64,000 nt of DNA from Hyphomicrobium nitrativorans NL23 (GTDB taxonomy: Bacteria > Pseudomonadota > Alphaproteobacteria > Rhizobiales > Hyphomicrobiaceae): contig NC_022997.1 in the NCBI RefSeq assembly GCF_000503895.1, positions 2,545,821 through 2,609,820 of the forward strand, read 5' to 3'. Both the position numbers and the translations under genes were made by a program. Below the pieces are notes generated by a model. That model saw only the letters and a program-made list of their open reading frames with translations, was not told the DNA's origin and did no database searches. This document shows positions 1 through 9,012 of this stretch, piece after piece (the stretch's first letter is position 1; every line of letters starts with the position of its first letter).

Positions 1-2
1 AA

Positions 3-1097
3 GCCTCGTGGAACGCACTGTTCGAGAGGGCAGGCCGCGATATTCACCTGTTCCAGACCTTCAACTGGCTTTGGCACTGGGCCAATCACTACCTCCCCGC
101 GCCAGGCGAGCGCGGGCCCAAGCTCGCCATCGTCACCGCGCATCTCGACGGGCAACTCGTCCTGGTCCTGCCGCTCGTGGAAGAGCGGTTCGGCCCGGTG
201 ACGCAACTCGAATGGATGGGAGAGCCCGTCGGTCAGTACGGCGACGCGCTGATCGACGATATGCCCCAAGCCGACAGGGCAGCGCTGATGCGGGACGCGC
301 TGAATTTCGTCGCACGCGAGACGGGCGCGAGCGCCCTTCGGCTGCGGCGGGTGCGTGAGGATTCCAACATCGCTCCCATACTTGCGGAGCGCGGTGCGCT
401 GGTGGTGGGCGAGACACAAGCACCCTATCTCTCGCTGAAGGGCGTCGAGACGTTCGAGGCGCTCCTCCAGCGGCACTCGCGCAGCACGCAGCGAAACCGC
501 AGCCGGCAACGCCGCAAGCTGTCAGAGCGCGGCGCCCTGGCGTTCGATTACCGCACGCATGGTCAAGAGGCGGACGCGTTGACCGCGTTCGCGTTTGCCT
601 ACAAGCGCGTCTGGCTTGCCTCGCGCGGGCTCTATTCCCGGGCGTTCGCGGACCCGAGAACCGCTCAATTCTTTGCGGACGTCTCACGCGCCGAAACGCA
701 CCCGGCGGGTTGCTACGTTGCGGCCCTCGAATCCGGCGGACATACGGCGGCGGTCGAGGTTGGCGTGCGCTGCAAGGGCCGCTCCGCCATTCACATCGGC
801 ACATACGATCTCGCTTACGAGAAAGCGGCAGCGGGCGCTCTTTTGATGGAAGACAGTATCCGCCACGCCCTCGCCGAGGGCATGACCGGCTTCGATTTTC
901 TTCCACCTGCATACGACTACAAGTTGGAATGGGCGGACACGTCCATGGAGGTCCGGGACTGGGCATTGCCGCTTTCGGCCGTTGGGAAAATGTATGCGAC
1001 GCTTTATTTGCGCGGACTGCGCGGCGTGCTGAAACACGGCGTGGAGTCGATGCCGCTTCCCATCCGCCGGAAGATCGCGACGCTGCTCAACCGCTAG
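3..1097 (+). CDS. GNAT-fold acetyltransferase, CelD/BcsL type (5' partial)
   Basis: The reading frame is already open at the left edge of the window, so the start codon lies outside; the visible part is 364 residues. The first residues read WNALFERAGRDIHLFQTFNW, which is the usual N-terminal pattern of the CelD/BcsL family (acetyltransferases named from cellulose biosynthesis loci, FemAB-like double GNAT fold). The middle carries a basic stretch (RSTQRNRSRQRRKL) and the C-terminal half contains YDLAYEKAAAGALLMEDSIR and FDFLPPAYDYKLEW, typical of the second GNAT-like lobe of this family. Members transfer acyl groups to polysaccharides or lipids, but the substrate here cannot be told. No cellulose synthase gene is visible, so the 'cellulose' label is only a family name. 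The gene converges on the FHA/protease gene and ends in a strong palindrome. Confidence 0.8.
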   Translation, partial: ASWNALFERAGRDIHLFQTFNWLWHWANHYLPAPGERGPKLAIVTAHLDGQLVLVLPLVEERFGPVTQLEWMGEPVGQYGDALIDDMPQADRAALMRDALNFVARETGASALRLRRVREDSNIAPILAERGALVVGETQAPYLSLKGVETFEALLQRHSRSTQRNRSRQRRKLSERGALAFDYRTHGQEADALTAFAFAYKRVWLASRGLYSRAFADPRTAQFFADVSRAETHPAGCYVAALESGGHTAAVEVGVRCKGRSAIHIGTYDLAYEKAAAGALLMEDSIRHALAEGMTGFDFLPPAYDYKLEWADTSMEVRDWALPLSAVGKMYATLYLRGLRGVLKHGVESMPLPIRRKIATLLNR

Positions 1098-1135
1098 AGC
1101 GGTTTCCGATCCGATAGAATCGGATCGGACGCTCT
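1096..1135. repeat. Intergenic palindrome (REP-like), possible bidirectional terminator
   Basis: Two nested complementary arms: AGAGCG (1096-1101) pairs with CGCTCT (1130-1135), and TCCGATCCGAT (1105-1115) pairs with ATCGGATCGGA (1119-1129), with a 3-base loop. It lies between two convergent genes and is followed by a weak T-rich stretch (tctttt at 1139-1144). Palindromes of the form ctAGAGCg...TTCCGAT...ATCGGA...CGCTCT are a common dispersed intergenic repeat in rhizobial genomes; that identity is from memory, not from a search. Confidence 0.6.
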
Positions 1136-1178
1136 ACGTCTTTTGACGAGACCGATGATTCACGCTTCGGCACGCCGA

Positions 1179-2840
1179 TCAGCTCGCGCGCCGCGACAGC
1201 CTCAAGCGCGCCGCGCCGAACGCGATGTCCTGTCCTGCGGTATCGAGTGTCACCGTATTCTTCCCGATGCTCTGTCCGTCGATGTGCGTACCATTCATGG
1301 AGCCCGCATCGCGCAGACGCAGGATGTCCCCAGATTCGAACACGAACTCGGCGTGCAAGGACGATACGCTCGGATCGTCGATGACGAAATCGGCGCGTGA
1401 CGGATCGCGGCCGAGGGTCCAAGCGGTCGTCTTGGCGCTTCCTCTCGGATCACGGGTGGGCTCAAGCGTAAACTGCACCGCGCGGCCGGAGGCATCGAAG
1501 CCCGAGAGCATCCAGCCTCCCGCCGCGTCCTCTTCTTCCGCAGGCTCGAAGGCGAGCGTGTAATCGACAGTACCGAGCCGCAGATGCGCGCCGATGGACG
1601 CGTCAGCGGAGGAGACACGCGCGCCGTCCACGAAGGTGCCGTTCGACGAACCGAGGTCGCGCACGCGCAGCCGGCGCGTCCCGCGATCGTACGCCAAGCT
1701 TGCGTGGACCTTCGAGACCGTGTCGTCCGCCACGACGATGTCGACACCGGGGCCGCGGCCCACGATGCGCGGCCGGTCGCCCGCGTCGAGGCGCAGGGAG
1801 GGGCCGCCGTTCTCGCGACGCAGATAGAGCGCGGCAGGCGCGCCACCCGCCGAAGACAATCGAAGCATCAATCCGCGGATGTGTTCCCTCGCCTCAACGA
1901 CGGACGGATGGCTCGTAAGCCTTGCCGCAGCCGCTCCGATGACCGCAACCGCGTTCTCGCGGCGGAAGAAGAAGAGGGTTGCGGCGAGCGCGAGCGCGGC
2001 GGTCAGCCCCACGAACAAAGGAGCGAACGCGCTGGCGAAGGCTCCCTTGGCGCAGGGACGTGTGGTGGACGCGTACCGCAGCTTCGCATCCCCGAGAAAG
2101 CGGGCAAGCTCGCTCACATGGATGGAAAAGAACAACCCTTGTGCGTTGACGCCCTGCAGTGTGTTGATGCCCACGACATTTCCGCAGGCGTCGAGCAGCG
2201 GGCCGCCGCTGCTGCCGGGATTGATGGCCGAGTTATGCTGGACGGTCCGCGCGCTCACGAGTTGGCCGGGGTTCAGCTTCAGGTTCGTAAAGGTCATGCG
2301 CGAGACGATGCCGGTCGTCAGGGTGGATTCGAGATCGGTCAGCGGTACGCCGCGCACGTCCGTCTCCGGCACCAGTTCCTTGTTGAGGTTGGCGGCGCCC
2401 GGAAAGCCGATCGCGATCACCTCGGCAAGTTTGTCCGGCTCGTATTCGCCAAGCGTCAGCGGGATGCCCGGCAGGTCCTCGCGTGCTTCGAGAAGGGCGA
2501 GGTCGACATCCGGACGGCTCTCGGTGCGGCGCGCCTCGACGAGCTTGGCCTCTCCCTTTTCGAGAAACGCGATGTAGATGCGCTCGCCGCCCTCCACCAC
2601 ATGGACGTTGGTCACGACCTGGCGCCGGCCGGACACGAGGAAACCGGAACCGGACGAGATGCTGTACTGGTTTCCTTCTTCCGGGATGAAGGAATAGATC
2701 TTGTAGACGCTGGGCTCGATATGGCGCGCATCGAACGCCAAGGCGTTCCACGGTCCGGCGATGGCCAGCAGAACGCCGAACGCAACGCAGAGCGCGCGCA
2801 GCAGCGGCCCGCTGCGCGTTCTTCGCTCCCAAAACGCCAT
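1179..2840 (-). CDS. Membrane-anchored trypsin-like serine protease with two FHA domains
   Basis: A 553-residue protein. Residues 12-36 form a hydrophobic N-terminal signal/anchor. A trypsin/HtrA-type protease domain follows, with the triad visible as H80 (TNVHVV), D113 (DVDLALL) and S211 (NPGSSGGPLL). A second transmembrane segment lies at about 273-291. The C-terminal half holds two forkhead-associated domains, each with the Arg/Ser/Asn phosphothreonine-binding pattern: VGRGPG...SKVHASL...SSNGTFVDG and LGRDPS...SSLHAEF...SMNGTHIDG. The topology implied is protease in the periplasm and FHA domains in the cytoplasm, so phosphothreonine binding inside could be coupled to proteolysis outside. 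The start at 2840 is chosen because AAGGA sits 5 bases upstream; an upstream in-frame start at 2921 would add 27 non-conserved residues. It is divergent from a PDZ/Sel1 gene. No Ser/Thr kinase is visible nearby. Confidence 0.85.
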   Translation of the reverse strand: MAFWERRTRSGPLLRALCVAFGVLLAIAGPWNALAFDARHIEPSVYKIYSFIPEEGNQYSISSGSGFLVSGRRQVVTNVHVVEGGERIYIAFLEKGEAKLVEARRTESRPDVDLALLEAREDLPGIPLTLGEYEPDKLAEVIAIGFPGAANLNKELVPETDVRGVPLTDLESTLTTGIVSRMTFTNLKLNPGQLVSARTVQHNSAINPGSSGGPLLDACGNVVGINTLQGVNAQGLFFSIHVSELARFLGDAKLRYASTTRPCAKGAFASAFAPLFVGLTAALALAATLFFFRRENAVAVIGAAAARLTSHPSVVEAREHIRGLMLRLSSAGGAPAALYLRRENGGPSLRLDAGDRPRIVGRGPGVDIVVADDTVSKVHASLAYDRGTRRLRVRDLGSSNGTFVDGARVSSADASIGAHLRLGTVDYTLAFEPAEEEDAAGGWMLSGFDASGRAVQFTLEPTRDPRGSAKTTAWTLGRDPSRADFVIDDPSVSSLHAEFVFESGDILRLRDAGSMNGTHIDGQSIGKNTVTLDTAGQDIAFGAARLRLSRRAS

Positions 2841-3080
2841 TATCGTCCTTGGCGGCACAAAACCCTCTCGCGTTTCTCCTACCCCAAGCCCACCGCAGCA
2901 TCCAGGGTTCATTCGGCACACCCCAAGACGCTGATGCTACAGTATTCTTTGGCCGAATCGAGGGGGCGTGCCGCATCGTCCACCGCGGGGCGGGCCCGTA
3001 AAACAAGGCTTTGGAGCGTGTGTGGGCCGCCTCGGTTGCTCCGTATTTCAGGTGACGGTAGAGATAGGCCAATCCCAGAC

Positions 3081-4550
3081 ATGCGGGGCCTTCGATCCAT
3101 GAGAGGAACGTCCATCACGGCGCTGGCAGCGGCCATTTGGCTCGCCTCCAGTTTGTTCCTCTCTGTCCCGGTTTCCGCAACGGACCCGAGCGCGGAGGCC
3201 GCCGTCACCTGGGGGCAGCGGTCCGTGGTGCTGGAGGCCGATGGCGGGCGGGACATCATCCGCCTGCTCCCGCCACCCGGCGGCGGCGCAAGCCGTCAAA
3301 CGCCTGCGATGCCCGATTTGCCGTTTCCGCCGACGGATACGGGCGGGCCATCAGGACAGGGCGCGCGGCTCTCCGGGCGCTCGATCGAGGTGCCAATCCG
3401 CTTCGAGCCGTGGCCCGGGTACGAAACGCTCTCCTACATCGGCGTCCGCTTCGACAGCGTCACCGATCCGACGCTCGCGTTTACGCTCGGCCTCAGACGG
3501 CACACGGGTGTGTTCGTAACAGAAACGACGCCCGGCGGGCCGGCGGCGCTCGCGGGCTTGAGGTTCGGCGATTTCGTCACCGCCATCGACGGCACCGCAG
3601 TGACCGAAACGAGCCAACTCGTGCAGGAAATCGAGGCCCGCCAGCCGGGGACGGACGGGACGCTGAGTGTCTGGCGCGTGGCCGACGACGCGCCCGGCTA
3701 CCTTGGAGAATTGCGGCACCTCGCAGAGGGCGGCAACACGCCCGCAATGCTGTTTCTCGGCAAGCTCTATAGCAACGGAACCGGCGTGCCGCGCGACGCG
3801 ACGGAAGCCCTGACATGGTACCGGACGGCCGCGCTCGCAGGCAGCAGCAACGGGATGCTGTTCTATGGCGATGCGCTCGCGGGCGGCGCACCGATCAAGG
3901 ATGTCGTGGAGGCCGAGCGCTGGATCCGCAAGGCGGCGGATGCCGGAAACGTGGCCGCCGTTTATCGCCTGGGGCGAATGTATCGCGACGGCGAAGGGCG
4001 GCCGCGCGATCCGCTGGAGGCGCTCAACCTGTTCAAGCAAGCGGCCGAAGCCAACTATACGCCGGCGATGGTGGCTGTCGGCTTGATGCTCGAAGGCGGG
4101 AGCGGGATCGAGGCCGACCACCTGCAGGCGGTGCGATGGTACAAGCGCGCCGCGGACGCGGGCGACGCGGACGGCATGGCCGCGCTCGGCACCATGTATT
4201 CCACGGGGCGCGGCGTAGAGCGGGACTACGTGACGGCGGCGACATGGTACGACGAAGGCGCCAAGCGGGGACAACTTCTCGCCATCCACAACATCGCCGT
4301 GCTCTACGATAAGGGGCTCGGCGTCAGCCGCAGCGCCCAGACGGCGGCCGACTACATTTATCGGGCGCTGGAGATGGGCTATCCCTTCACCTTCCAGCAG
4401 ATGACGCAGAACAGCCAGAGCTGGTCGCGCGATTTCCGCCGGGAGCTTCAGCTTCGCCTCGCGAGCGGCGGCTACTACGGAGGCGCGCTCGACGGCGCGT
4501 TCGGCCGGTCGACGCTGGATGCCATCAGCAGGATGGTCGAGACCCAGTAA
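3081..4550 (+). CDS. Secreted PDZ and Sel1-repeat protein
   Basis: About 489 residues. A signal peptide (ITALAAAIWLASSLFLSVPV, ending VSA) is followed by a low-complexity proline/glycine linker, a PDZ-like domain at about residues 120-200 (TPGGPAALAGLRFGDFVTAI) and then a run of Sel1-like repeats at about 210-430, each with the A-x-x-x-L-G-x-x-Y-x-x-G-x-G-V pattern (for example FLGKLYSNGTGVPRD, ALGTMYSTGRGVERD). The last 40 residues (LASGGYYGGALDGAFGRSTL) resemble a peptidoglycan-binding-1 unit. There is no protease triad, so this is a scaffold or adaptor rather than an enzyme. ATGs at 3081 and 3099 are both possible starts; neither has a clear ribosome binding site. The divergent neighbour is a membrane FHA protease that could be its partner; that is inference. 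Confidence 0.75.
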   Translation: MRGLRSMRGTSITALAAAIWLASSLFLSVPVSATDPSAEAAVTWGQRSVVLEADGGRDIIRLLPPPGGGASRQTPAMPDLPFPPTDTGGPSGQGARLSGRSIEVPIRFEPWPGYETLSYIGVRFDSVTDPTLAFTLGLRRHTGVFVTETTPGGPAALAGLRFGDFVTAIDGTAVTETSQLVQEIEARQPGTDGTLSVWRVADDAPGYLGELRHLAEGGNTPAMLFLGKLYSNGTGVPRDATEALTWYRTAALAGSSNGMLFYGDALAGGAPIKDVVEAERWIRKAADAGNVAAVYRLGRMYRDGEGRPRDPLEALNLFKQAAEANYTPAMVAVGLMLEGGSGIEADHLQAVRWYKRAADAGDADGMAALGTMYSTGRGVERDYVTAATWYDEGAKRGQLLAIHNIAVLYDKGLGVSRSAQTAADYIYRALEMGYPFTFQQMTQNSQSWSRDFRRELQLRLASGGYYGGALDGAFGRSTLDAISRMVETQ

Positions 4551-4696
4551 ACACCCCACCGCCGCAATCCTACCCAGGCCAGGCTCACTGGCCGGAGTCA
4601 CTGGCCGCGCTCACTTCGGGCGCCGGTTTTCCGGTTTGCGCGTCATGCTGTATAGACGCGCAAACGTTTCAACCCCTCCCTTCCTTCCGGATCGTC

Positions 4697-6514
4697 ATGG
4701 CCGCTCCCCTCATTCAGCTCAACGACATCGCGCTCACCTTCGGCGGCGCCGCGCTGCTCGACGGCGTCGACATTTCCGTGGGCGCCGGAGAGCGCATCTG
4801 TCTCGTTGGCCGCAACGGCTCGGGCAAGTCCACGTTGCTCAAGATCGCGGCGGGGCTGGTGGAACCGGATCGCGGGCGCCGCTTCGTGCAGCCCGGAGCG
4901 CTGGTGCGTTATCTGGCGCAGGAGCCGGATCTTTCGGGGCATGCGACGACGCTCGACTATGTGGAAGCCGGGCTTGCGGACAGCGGTGACGTTCACCTCG
5001 CGCGGATGCTGCTCGACGAAGTGGGGCTCGACGGCGCGTCCGACCCGATGCAGCTTTCGGGCGGCGAAGCGCGACGGGCGGCCCTCGCGCACGCGCTCGC
5101 GTCGGAGCCCGAGATCCTGCTGCTCGACGAACCGACCAACCATCTCGACCTGCCGACCATCGAGTGGCTGGAACGGCGGCTTCAGCAATCGCGCGCGGCG
5201 ATGGTCATCATCAGCCACGACCGCCGCTTCCTCGAAACGCTATCGCGCATCACGGTGTGGCTCGACCGGGGGCGTGCGCGACGCGTGGAATTGCCGTTCG
5301 GTAAGTTCGAAGCCTGGCGCGACCAGGAACTGGCCGACGAGGAAACGCAACTGCACAAGCTCGACCGCAAGATCGTGGCGGAAGAGCATTGGGTGCACGG
5401 CGGCGTGACGGGGCGGCGCAAACGCAACGTGCGGCGCATGGCGGAACTCTCGAAGATGCGTCAGGCACGGCGCGATCATCGGGGCGTCCAGGGGAATGCG
5501 TCTCTTTCCGTCGCGGAAGCCGAGACGTCGAGCGCGCTCGTTCTCGAAGCCAAGGGCGTTTCAAAATCGTATGACGACCGCGCCATCGTCAGGGACTTTT
5601 CGCTCCGCTTGATGCGGGGAGACCGGCTCGGCATTGTCGGGCCCAACGGCTCGGGCAAGACGACGCTGATTTCGCTGCTGACGGGCACGCTCGCGCCGGA
5701 TGCGGGCGAGATCCGGATGGGAGCCAACGTGCAAATGGCCGCGCTCGATCAGGGACGCGAGAGCCTCGATCCCTCCTGGACGCTCTCGGAAGCGCTGACG
5801 CGCGGCAGCGGAGAGACGGTGTCCATCGGAGGCGAGCGCAAGCACGTCATCGCCTATATGAAGGATTTCCTGTTCGCGCCCGAGCAGAGGCTGACACCGA
5901 TCAGCGCGCTTTCGGGCGGCGAGCGGGGGCGGCTCATGCTCGCGCGCGCGCTTGCGACGCCGTCGAACCTGCTGGTGCTCGACGAGCCGACCAACGATCT
6001 CGACCTCGAAACGCTCGACGTGCTGGAAGAGGTGCTCGCCGAGTACAAGGGCACCGTGCTGCTGATCAGCCATGACCGCGATTTTCTCGACCGCGTCGTG
6101 ACGAGCGTGATCGTGCCGGAGGGCGACGGGCTCTGGACGGAGTATCCCGGGGGATATGCGGATATGCTGGCCCAGCGTGGCAGCGACCTCGCGCGGAAGC
6201 AGGCAGCGGAGAAGGGCACGTCTTTGCCGTCGCAGCCCAAAGAGAAGCCGACCGCCGCAGAGGCGCAGCCCGCGCGGCGGCGGCTTTCGTTCAAGGACAA
6301 GCACGCGCTCGAAACTTTGCCCGGCGAGATTGCCGCGCTCGAAGCTAAGCAAGCCGCGCTTGCGAAGACACTCGACGCGCCGGATCTCTTTACGCGCGAC
6401 CGCGCCACGTTTTCGAAAGTCTCGGACGAGCTAACCGAGGTTCAGGCGGCGCTTGCCGCGGCCGAGGAGCGCTGGCTCGAACTCGAAATCCTGCGCAGCG
6501 AGATCGAAGGCTAA
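4697..6514 (+). CDS. uup: ABC-F family ATPase Uup
   Basis: 605 residues with two ABC ATPase cassettes and no transmembrane segments. Cassette 1 has Walker A GRNGSGKST, signature LSGGEARRA and Walker B ILLLDEPTNHLD; cassette 2 has Walker A GPNGSGKTT, signature LSGGERGR and LLVLDEPTNDLD. The C-terminal 110 residues after a linker form a charged coiled coil (SFKDKHALETLPGEIAALEA), which is diagnostic of Uup among ABC-F proteins. Uup acts on ribosomes and is linked to transposon excision and branched DNA intermediates in E. coli. The gene overlaps the convergent flavoprotein gene by 4 bases at the 3' end. Confidence 0.93.
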   Translation: MAAPLIQLNDIALTFGGAALLDGVDISVGAGERICLVGRNGSGKSTLLKIAAGLVEPDRGRRFVQPGALVRYLAQEPDLSGHATTLDYVEAGLADSGDVHLARMLLDEVGLDGASDPMQLSGGEARRAALAHALASEPEILLLDEPTNHLDLPTIEWLERRLQQSRAAMVIISHDRRFLETLSRITVWLDRGRARRVELPFGKFEAWRDQELADEETQLHKLDRKIVAEEHWVHGGVTGRRKRNVRRMAELSKMRQARRDHRGVQGNASLSVAEAETSSALVLEAKGVSKSYDDRAIVRDFSLRLMRGDRLGIVGPNGSGKTTLISLLTGTLAPDAGEIRMGANVQMAALDQGRESLDPSWTLSEALTRGSGETVSIGGERKHVIAYMKDFLFAPEQRLTPISALSGGERGRLMLARALATPSNLLVLDEPTNDLDLETLDVLEEVLAEYKGTVLLISHDRDFLDRVVTSVIVPEGDGLWTEYPGGYADMLAQRGSDLARKQAAEKGTSLPSQPKEKPTAAEAQPARRRLSFKDKHALETLPGEIAALEAKQAALAKTLDAPDLFTRDRATFSKVSDELTEVQAALAAAEERWLELEILRSEIEG

Positions 6515-7743
6515 CGCGTTTTCAGAAACTCTAACGCGCCTTTCGCGGCGGCGCGGCCGGTCGCGAACGAGGCCTGCAAGAGATAGCCGCCGGTGGGTGC
6601 TTCCCAGTCGATCATTTCGCCAGCCACGAACGTGCCGGGGCGGCGCCGCAACATGAAGGTCTCGTCGATCTCGTCGAACGACACGCCGCCCGCCGTCGAA
6701 ATGGCGCGATCAATCGGCGCGAGCGCATGGGCGCGGATCGGGACGGATTTAACGAGATGCGCGACGCCATCCGGTGCGAGGCCGGACAACGGCGTGCCCG
6801 CGCGGTGCGCCGTCTCCTGCAAGAGGCCTATGGCTGCCGGATCGAAGCGCAGAGCTTTGCGGAGAAACGTTGCCAGAGATTGCTTGCCGCGCGGCTTGGC
6901 GAGGCGGGCGGCAATGTCGGCCTGGCTCTGGTCTGGGCGCAAGTCGAGCGTGATCGATGCTGCACCGCTCGACGCAATCTCGGCGCGGATCCGTGGACAG
7001 AGCGCGTAGACGGCGCCGCCTTCGAGCCCGGCCACCGTGATCAACGCTTCGCCGCGCGCCGTCTCATCGCCGCAGCGGAGCGCGATACGCTTCAGCGGGC
7101 TTCCGGCAAAGCGCACCTTGAACACGTCGCTCCACGCGATACAAACACCGCTATTCGCCGGGGCGAGCGGCGTAATCGCGACGCCTGCGCCAGCGAGCGG
7201 CGCAACCCAGCTTCCGTCCGACCCGAGCTTCGGCCAGCTTGCGCCGCCGAGCGCGAGGATCGTGCAGGCGCTTTCACCCCTCACCTCGCCGTCCGCCGTC
7301 CCGAATACGAGACGGCCCGTATCGTCCCAGCCCGTCCAGCGATGGCCGAGCCGGACGTCCACACCGTGGCCCGACAGACGCGCGAGCCACGCACGCAAGA
7401 GCGGCGAGGTTTTCATGACGCGCGGAAAGACGCGCCCGCTCGACCCGACGAACGTCTCCTGTCCAAGCCCGTCGCACCATGCGCGGAGCGCGTCCGGCGG
7501 GAAGGCCTCTATCGCCGCGCGCAACCGTGGCTCGGCCTCGCGGTAGCGGCTGAGGAAGCGTTCCAGCGGCTCGCTGTGGGTGAGGTTCAAACCCCCGCGT
7601 CCAGCGAGCAGAAGCTTGCGGGCCACACGCGGCATTCGCTCATAAAGCGTCACGGGCGCACCGGCCGCGGCCAGCGTTTCGGCCGCCATCAACCCTGCAG
7701 GGCCGCCCCCGACGACGGCTGCGCGATGATTGATTTTTTGCAC
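6511..7743 (-). CDS. HI0933/YhiN-like NAD(P)/FAD-dependent flavoprotein (TIGR03862-like)
   Basis: 410 residues. The N-terminal Rossmann motif AVVGGGPAGLMAAETLAAAG binds the FAD ADP moiety. It is followed by KLLLAGRGGLNLTHSEP, the hallmark of the HI0933/YhiN flavoproteins, and near the C-terminus by FVAGEMIDWEAPTGGYLLQ, the second FAD-contacting motif. Length fits the family. The physiological substrate of these proteins is not established. Translation appears to start with GTG at 7743; the upstream ribosome binding site is weak. The gene stands alone and converges on uup. Confidence 0.87.
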   Translation of the reverse strand: MQKINHRAAVVGGGPAGLMAAETLAAAGAPVTLYERMPRVARKLLLAGRGGLNLTHSEPLERFLSRYREAEPRLRAAIEAFPPDALRAWCDGLGQETFVGSSGRVFPRVMKTSPLLRAWLARLSGHGVDVRLGHRWTGWDDTGRLVFGTADGEVRGESACTILALGGASWPKLGSDGSWVAPLAGAGVAITPLAPANSGVCIAWSDVFKVRFAGSPLKRIALRCGDETARGEALITVAGLEGGAVYALCPRIRAEIASSGAASITLDLRPDQSQADIAARLAKPRGKQSLATFLRKALRFDPAAIGLLQETAHRAGTPLSGLAPDGVAHLVKSVPIRAHALAPIDRAISTAGGVSFDEIDETFMLRRRPGTFVAGEMIDWEAPTGGYLLQASFATGRAAAKGALEFLKTR

Positions 7744-8172
7744 GGCTGCCCAAAAACTGGAGGAATGTCAGATGGTGGGGGGCTTATCATCGGGCATGCA
7801 GAAGAACAATCCGTCACGAGGGAACCTTTTCGGGCCGCGTGCGTTCTGACTGGGAAGTCCCTTGCGTTTCCTCCCTTCCAGACTTCCGTCACGCGTTACC
7901 GTGCTTGCCGCCCTGAGCGATCGGGGCGGCGACCGTTTTAGTAGGCCCGGGCTCCTTCAAGGAGTCCGGGCCGTTGGCCTTGCCGATCCCACAGTTATTC
8001 CGTCGCAGCGGCTGAGGACTGCGGATTTTCTGCTGCGTGCCGTTCCGGCAGCACACGCACTTTTTCGTCTGCGCACGCGCCGCTCTATGTTAGATTCGTC
8101 CGCGTTGGTCCGGGGGTGAAAGCCACGACGGATTCGCCTCCTGCCATGGGCTAACCACAAAGGGAGACGACC
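7744..8172. other. Intergenic region with a 5' hairpin
   Basis: A 429-bp divergent gap between the flavoprotein gene and a small secreted-protein gene. It holds one strong hairpin, GGCCCGGGCTCC (7944-7955) pairing with GGAGTCCGGGCC (7961-7972), without a T run, so it is not a clear terminator. A ribosome binding site (AAGGGAG) sits immediately before the gene at 8173. I see no convincing gene or RNA motif in the rest. Confidence 0.5.
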
Positions 8173-8436
8173 ATGAAAAAAATTCTTGCCGGCGCTGCCG
8201 GTGCGATTTGTTTTGGCCTGTTTGCGTCGATGGCCCAGGCTGCGCCGCTCGGCGTGACCGGCGGGGCAACGTCCAACGCCCTTCCCTCCGAAGTCATCCA
8301 GGTTCATGGCCTGCACACATCGTGTCAGCGCGACCGGCGCGGCTGGCACCGTTCGTACATTTGGGGCCGCCAGGCATGCACGCCGCCGCGCGCGCATCGT
8401 CACAAGCACAGGCATCATCGCCGCGACCGCAGGTAA
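8173..8436 (+). CDS. Small secreted His/Arg-rich protein
   Basis: 87 residues. Residues 1-24 are a signal peptide (KKILAGAAGAICFGLFASMA, cleavage after AQA). The mature part has two cysteines (TSCQRD and RQACTPP) that could form a disulfide, an aromatic motif GWHRSYIWGR and a basic histidine-rich tail (HRHKHRHHRRDRR). Similar short secreted proteins occur widely in Hyphomicrobiales and have no assigned function. AAAGGGAG lies 6 bases before the ATG. The gene is followed by a strong rho-independent terminator, so it is monocistronic. Confidence 0.75.
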   Translation: MKKILAGAAGAICFGLFASMAQAAPLGVTGGATSNALPSEVIQVHGLHTSCQRDRRGWHRSYIWGRQACTPPRAHRHKHRHHRRDRR

Positions 8437-8469
8437 GCTCTCGCGCTCGTCTATCGAGAACAAGTTTTG

Positions 8470-8502
8470 GCCCGGGCTCTCGCGCAGAGCCCGGGCTTTG
8501 TC
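8470..8502 (+). terminator. Rho-independent terminator after the small secreted protein
   Basis: An 11-bp GC-rich stem, GCCCGGGCTCT (8470-8480) with AGAGCCCGGGC (8486-8496), a 5-base loop and a short T-rich tail (tttgtcgt). It sits 34 bases after the stop codon. Confidence 0.8.
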
Positions 8503-8528
8503 GTCTTCGTGGTGCGAAGGCGCGTCCC

Positions 8529-8993
8529 TCAGGCGCGCAGCACGCGGTTCGACTGGTGCGCATCCGGGCGGAAGCACACGTCGTGGCGTCCGAACCAGCG
8601 GATGCGATTGCGTTGCACGAGGTTGTAGAGCGCATCTCCGATGACGCTGGGTACGATGCGGCCGATTTGCCCAAGCCAGCGCCACGGCGCGGGCATGGTG
8701 CGCGCAGCCGCCAGCGCACCGGCCCAGCGCAGATGGGGCACGCCGTCGACGAGCACCATGAAGGTGTCGAAACGCTCGGCGTCGAGGCCGTAGTGGCGGT
8801 AAAGCGCCTGCGGGATCGGCTCTTGAACGGCGGCGAAGCGGCTCGTGCCGTTGGGATCCCGCTTCAGCATCCACTGGACGCCGCGCGCGCACAGAACGCA
8901 GTGCCCGTCGAAGACGATGAGGGGTGCCGCATCGTCGAACGATGGGACGGACGGATCGGCGCGATAGCTGTAGCGCTCGAAACTTCCGCGCAC
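8529..8993 (-). CDS. DCC family thiol-disulfide oxidoreductase-like protein (DUF393)
   Basis: 154 residues. The family-defining motif VFDGHCVLCARGVQWMLKRD has the paired cysteines C32 and C35. The C-terminal end, RIRWFGRHDVCF, is also typical of the DUF393/DCC family. A redox role is inferred from the CxxC motif; substrates are unknown. The start is set at GTG 8993 because AAGGGAG lies 6-7 bases upstream and the longer frame would run into the ABC-F gene. The stop-to-start gap to that gene is 19 bases, so the two are probably co-transcribed. Confidence 0.85.
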   Translation of the reverse strand: MRGSFERYSYRADPSVPSFDDAAPLIVFDGHCVLCARGVQWMLKRDPNGTSRFAAVQEPIPQALYRHYGLDAERFDTFMVLVDGVPHLRWAGALAAARTMPAPWRWLGQIGRIVPSVIGDALYNLVQRNRIRWFGRHDVCFRPDAHQSNRVLRA

Positions 8994-9012
8994 GCCCGTC
9001 TCCCTTCCCGCG

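Noticed and set aside
1584-3080. Long upstream extension of the PDZ/Sel1 frame
   Set aside because: It is antisense to the FHA/protease gene; the real protein begins with a signal peptide at 3081 or 3099.
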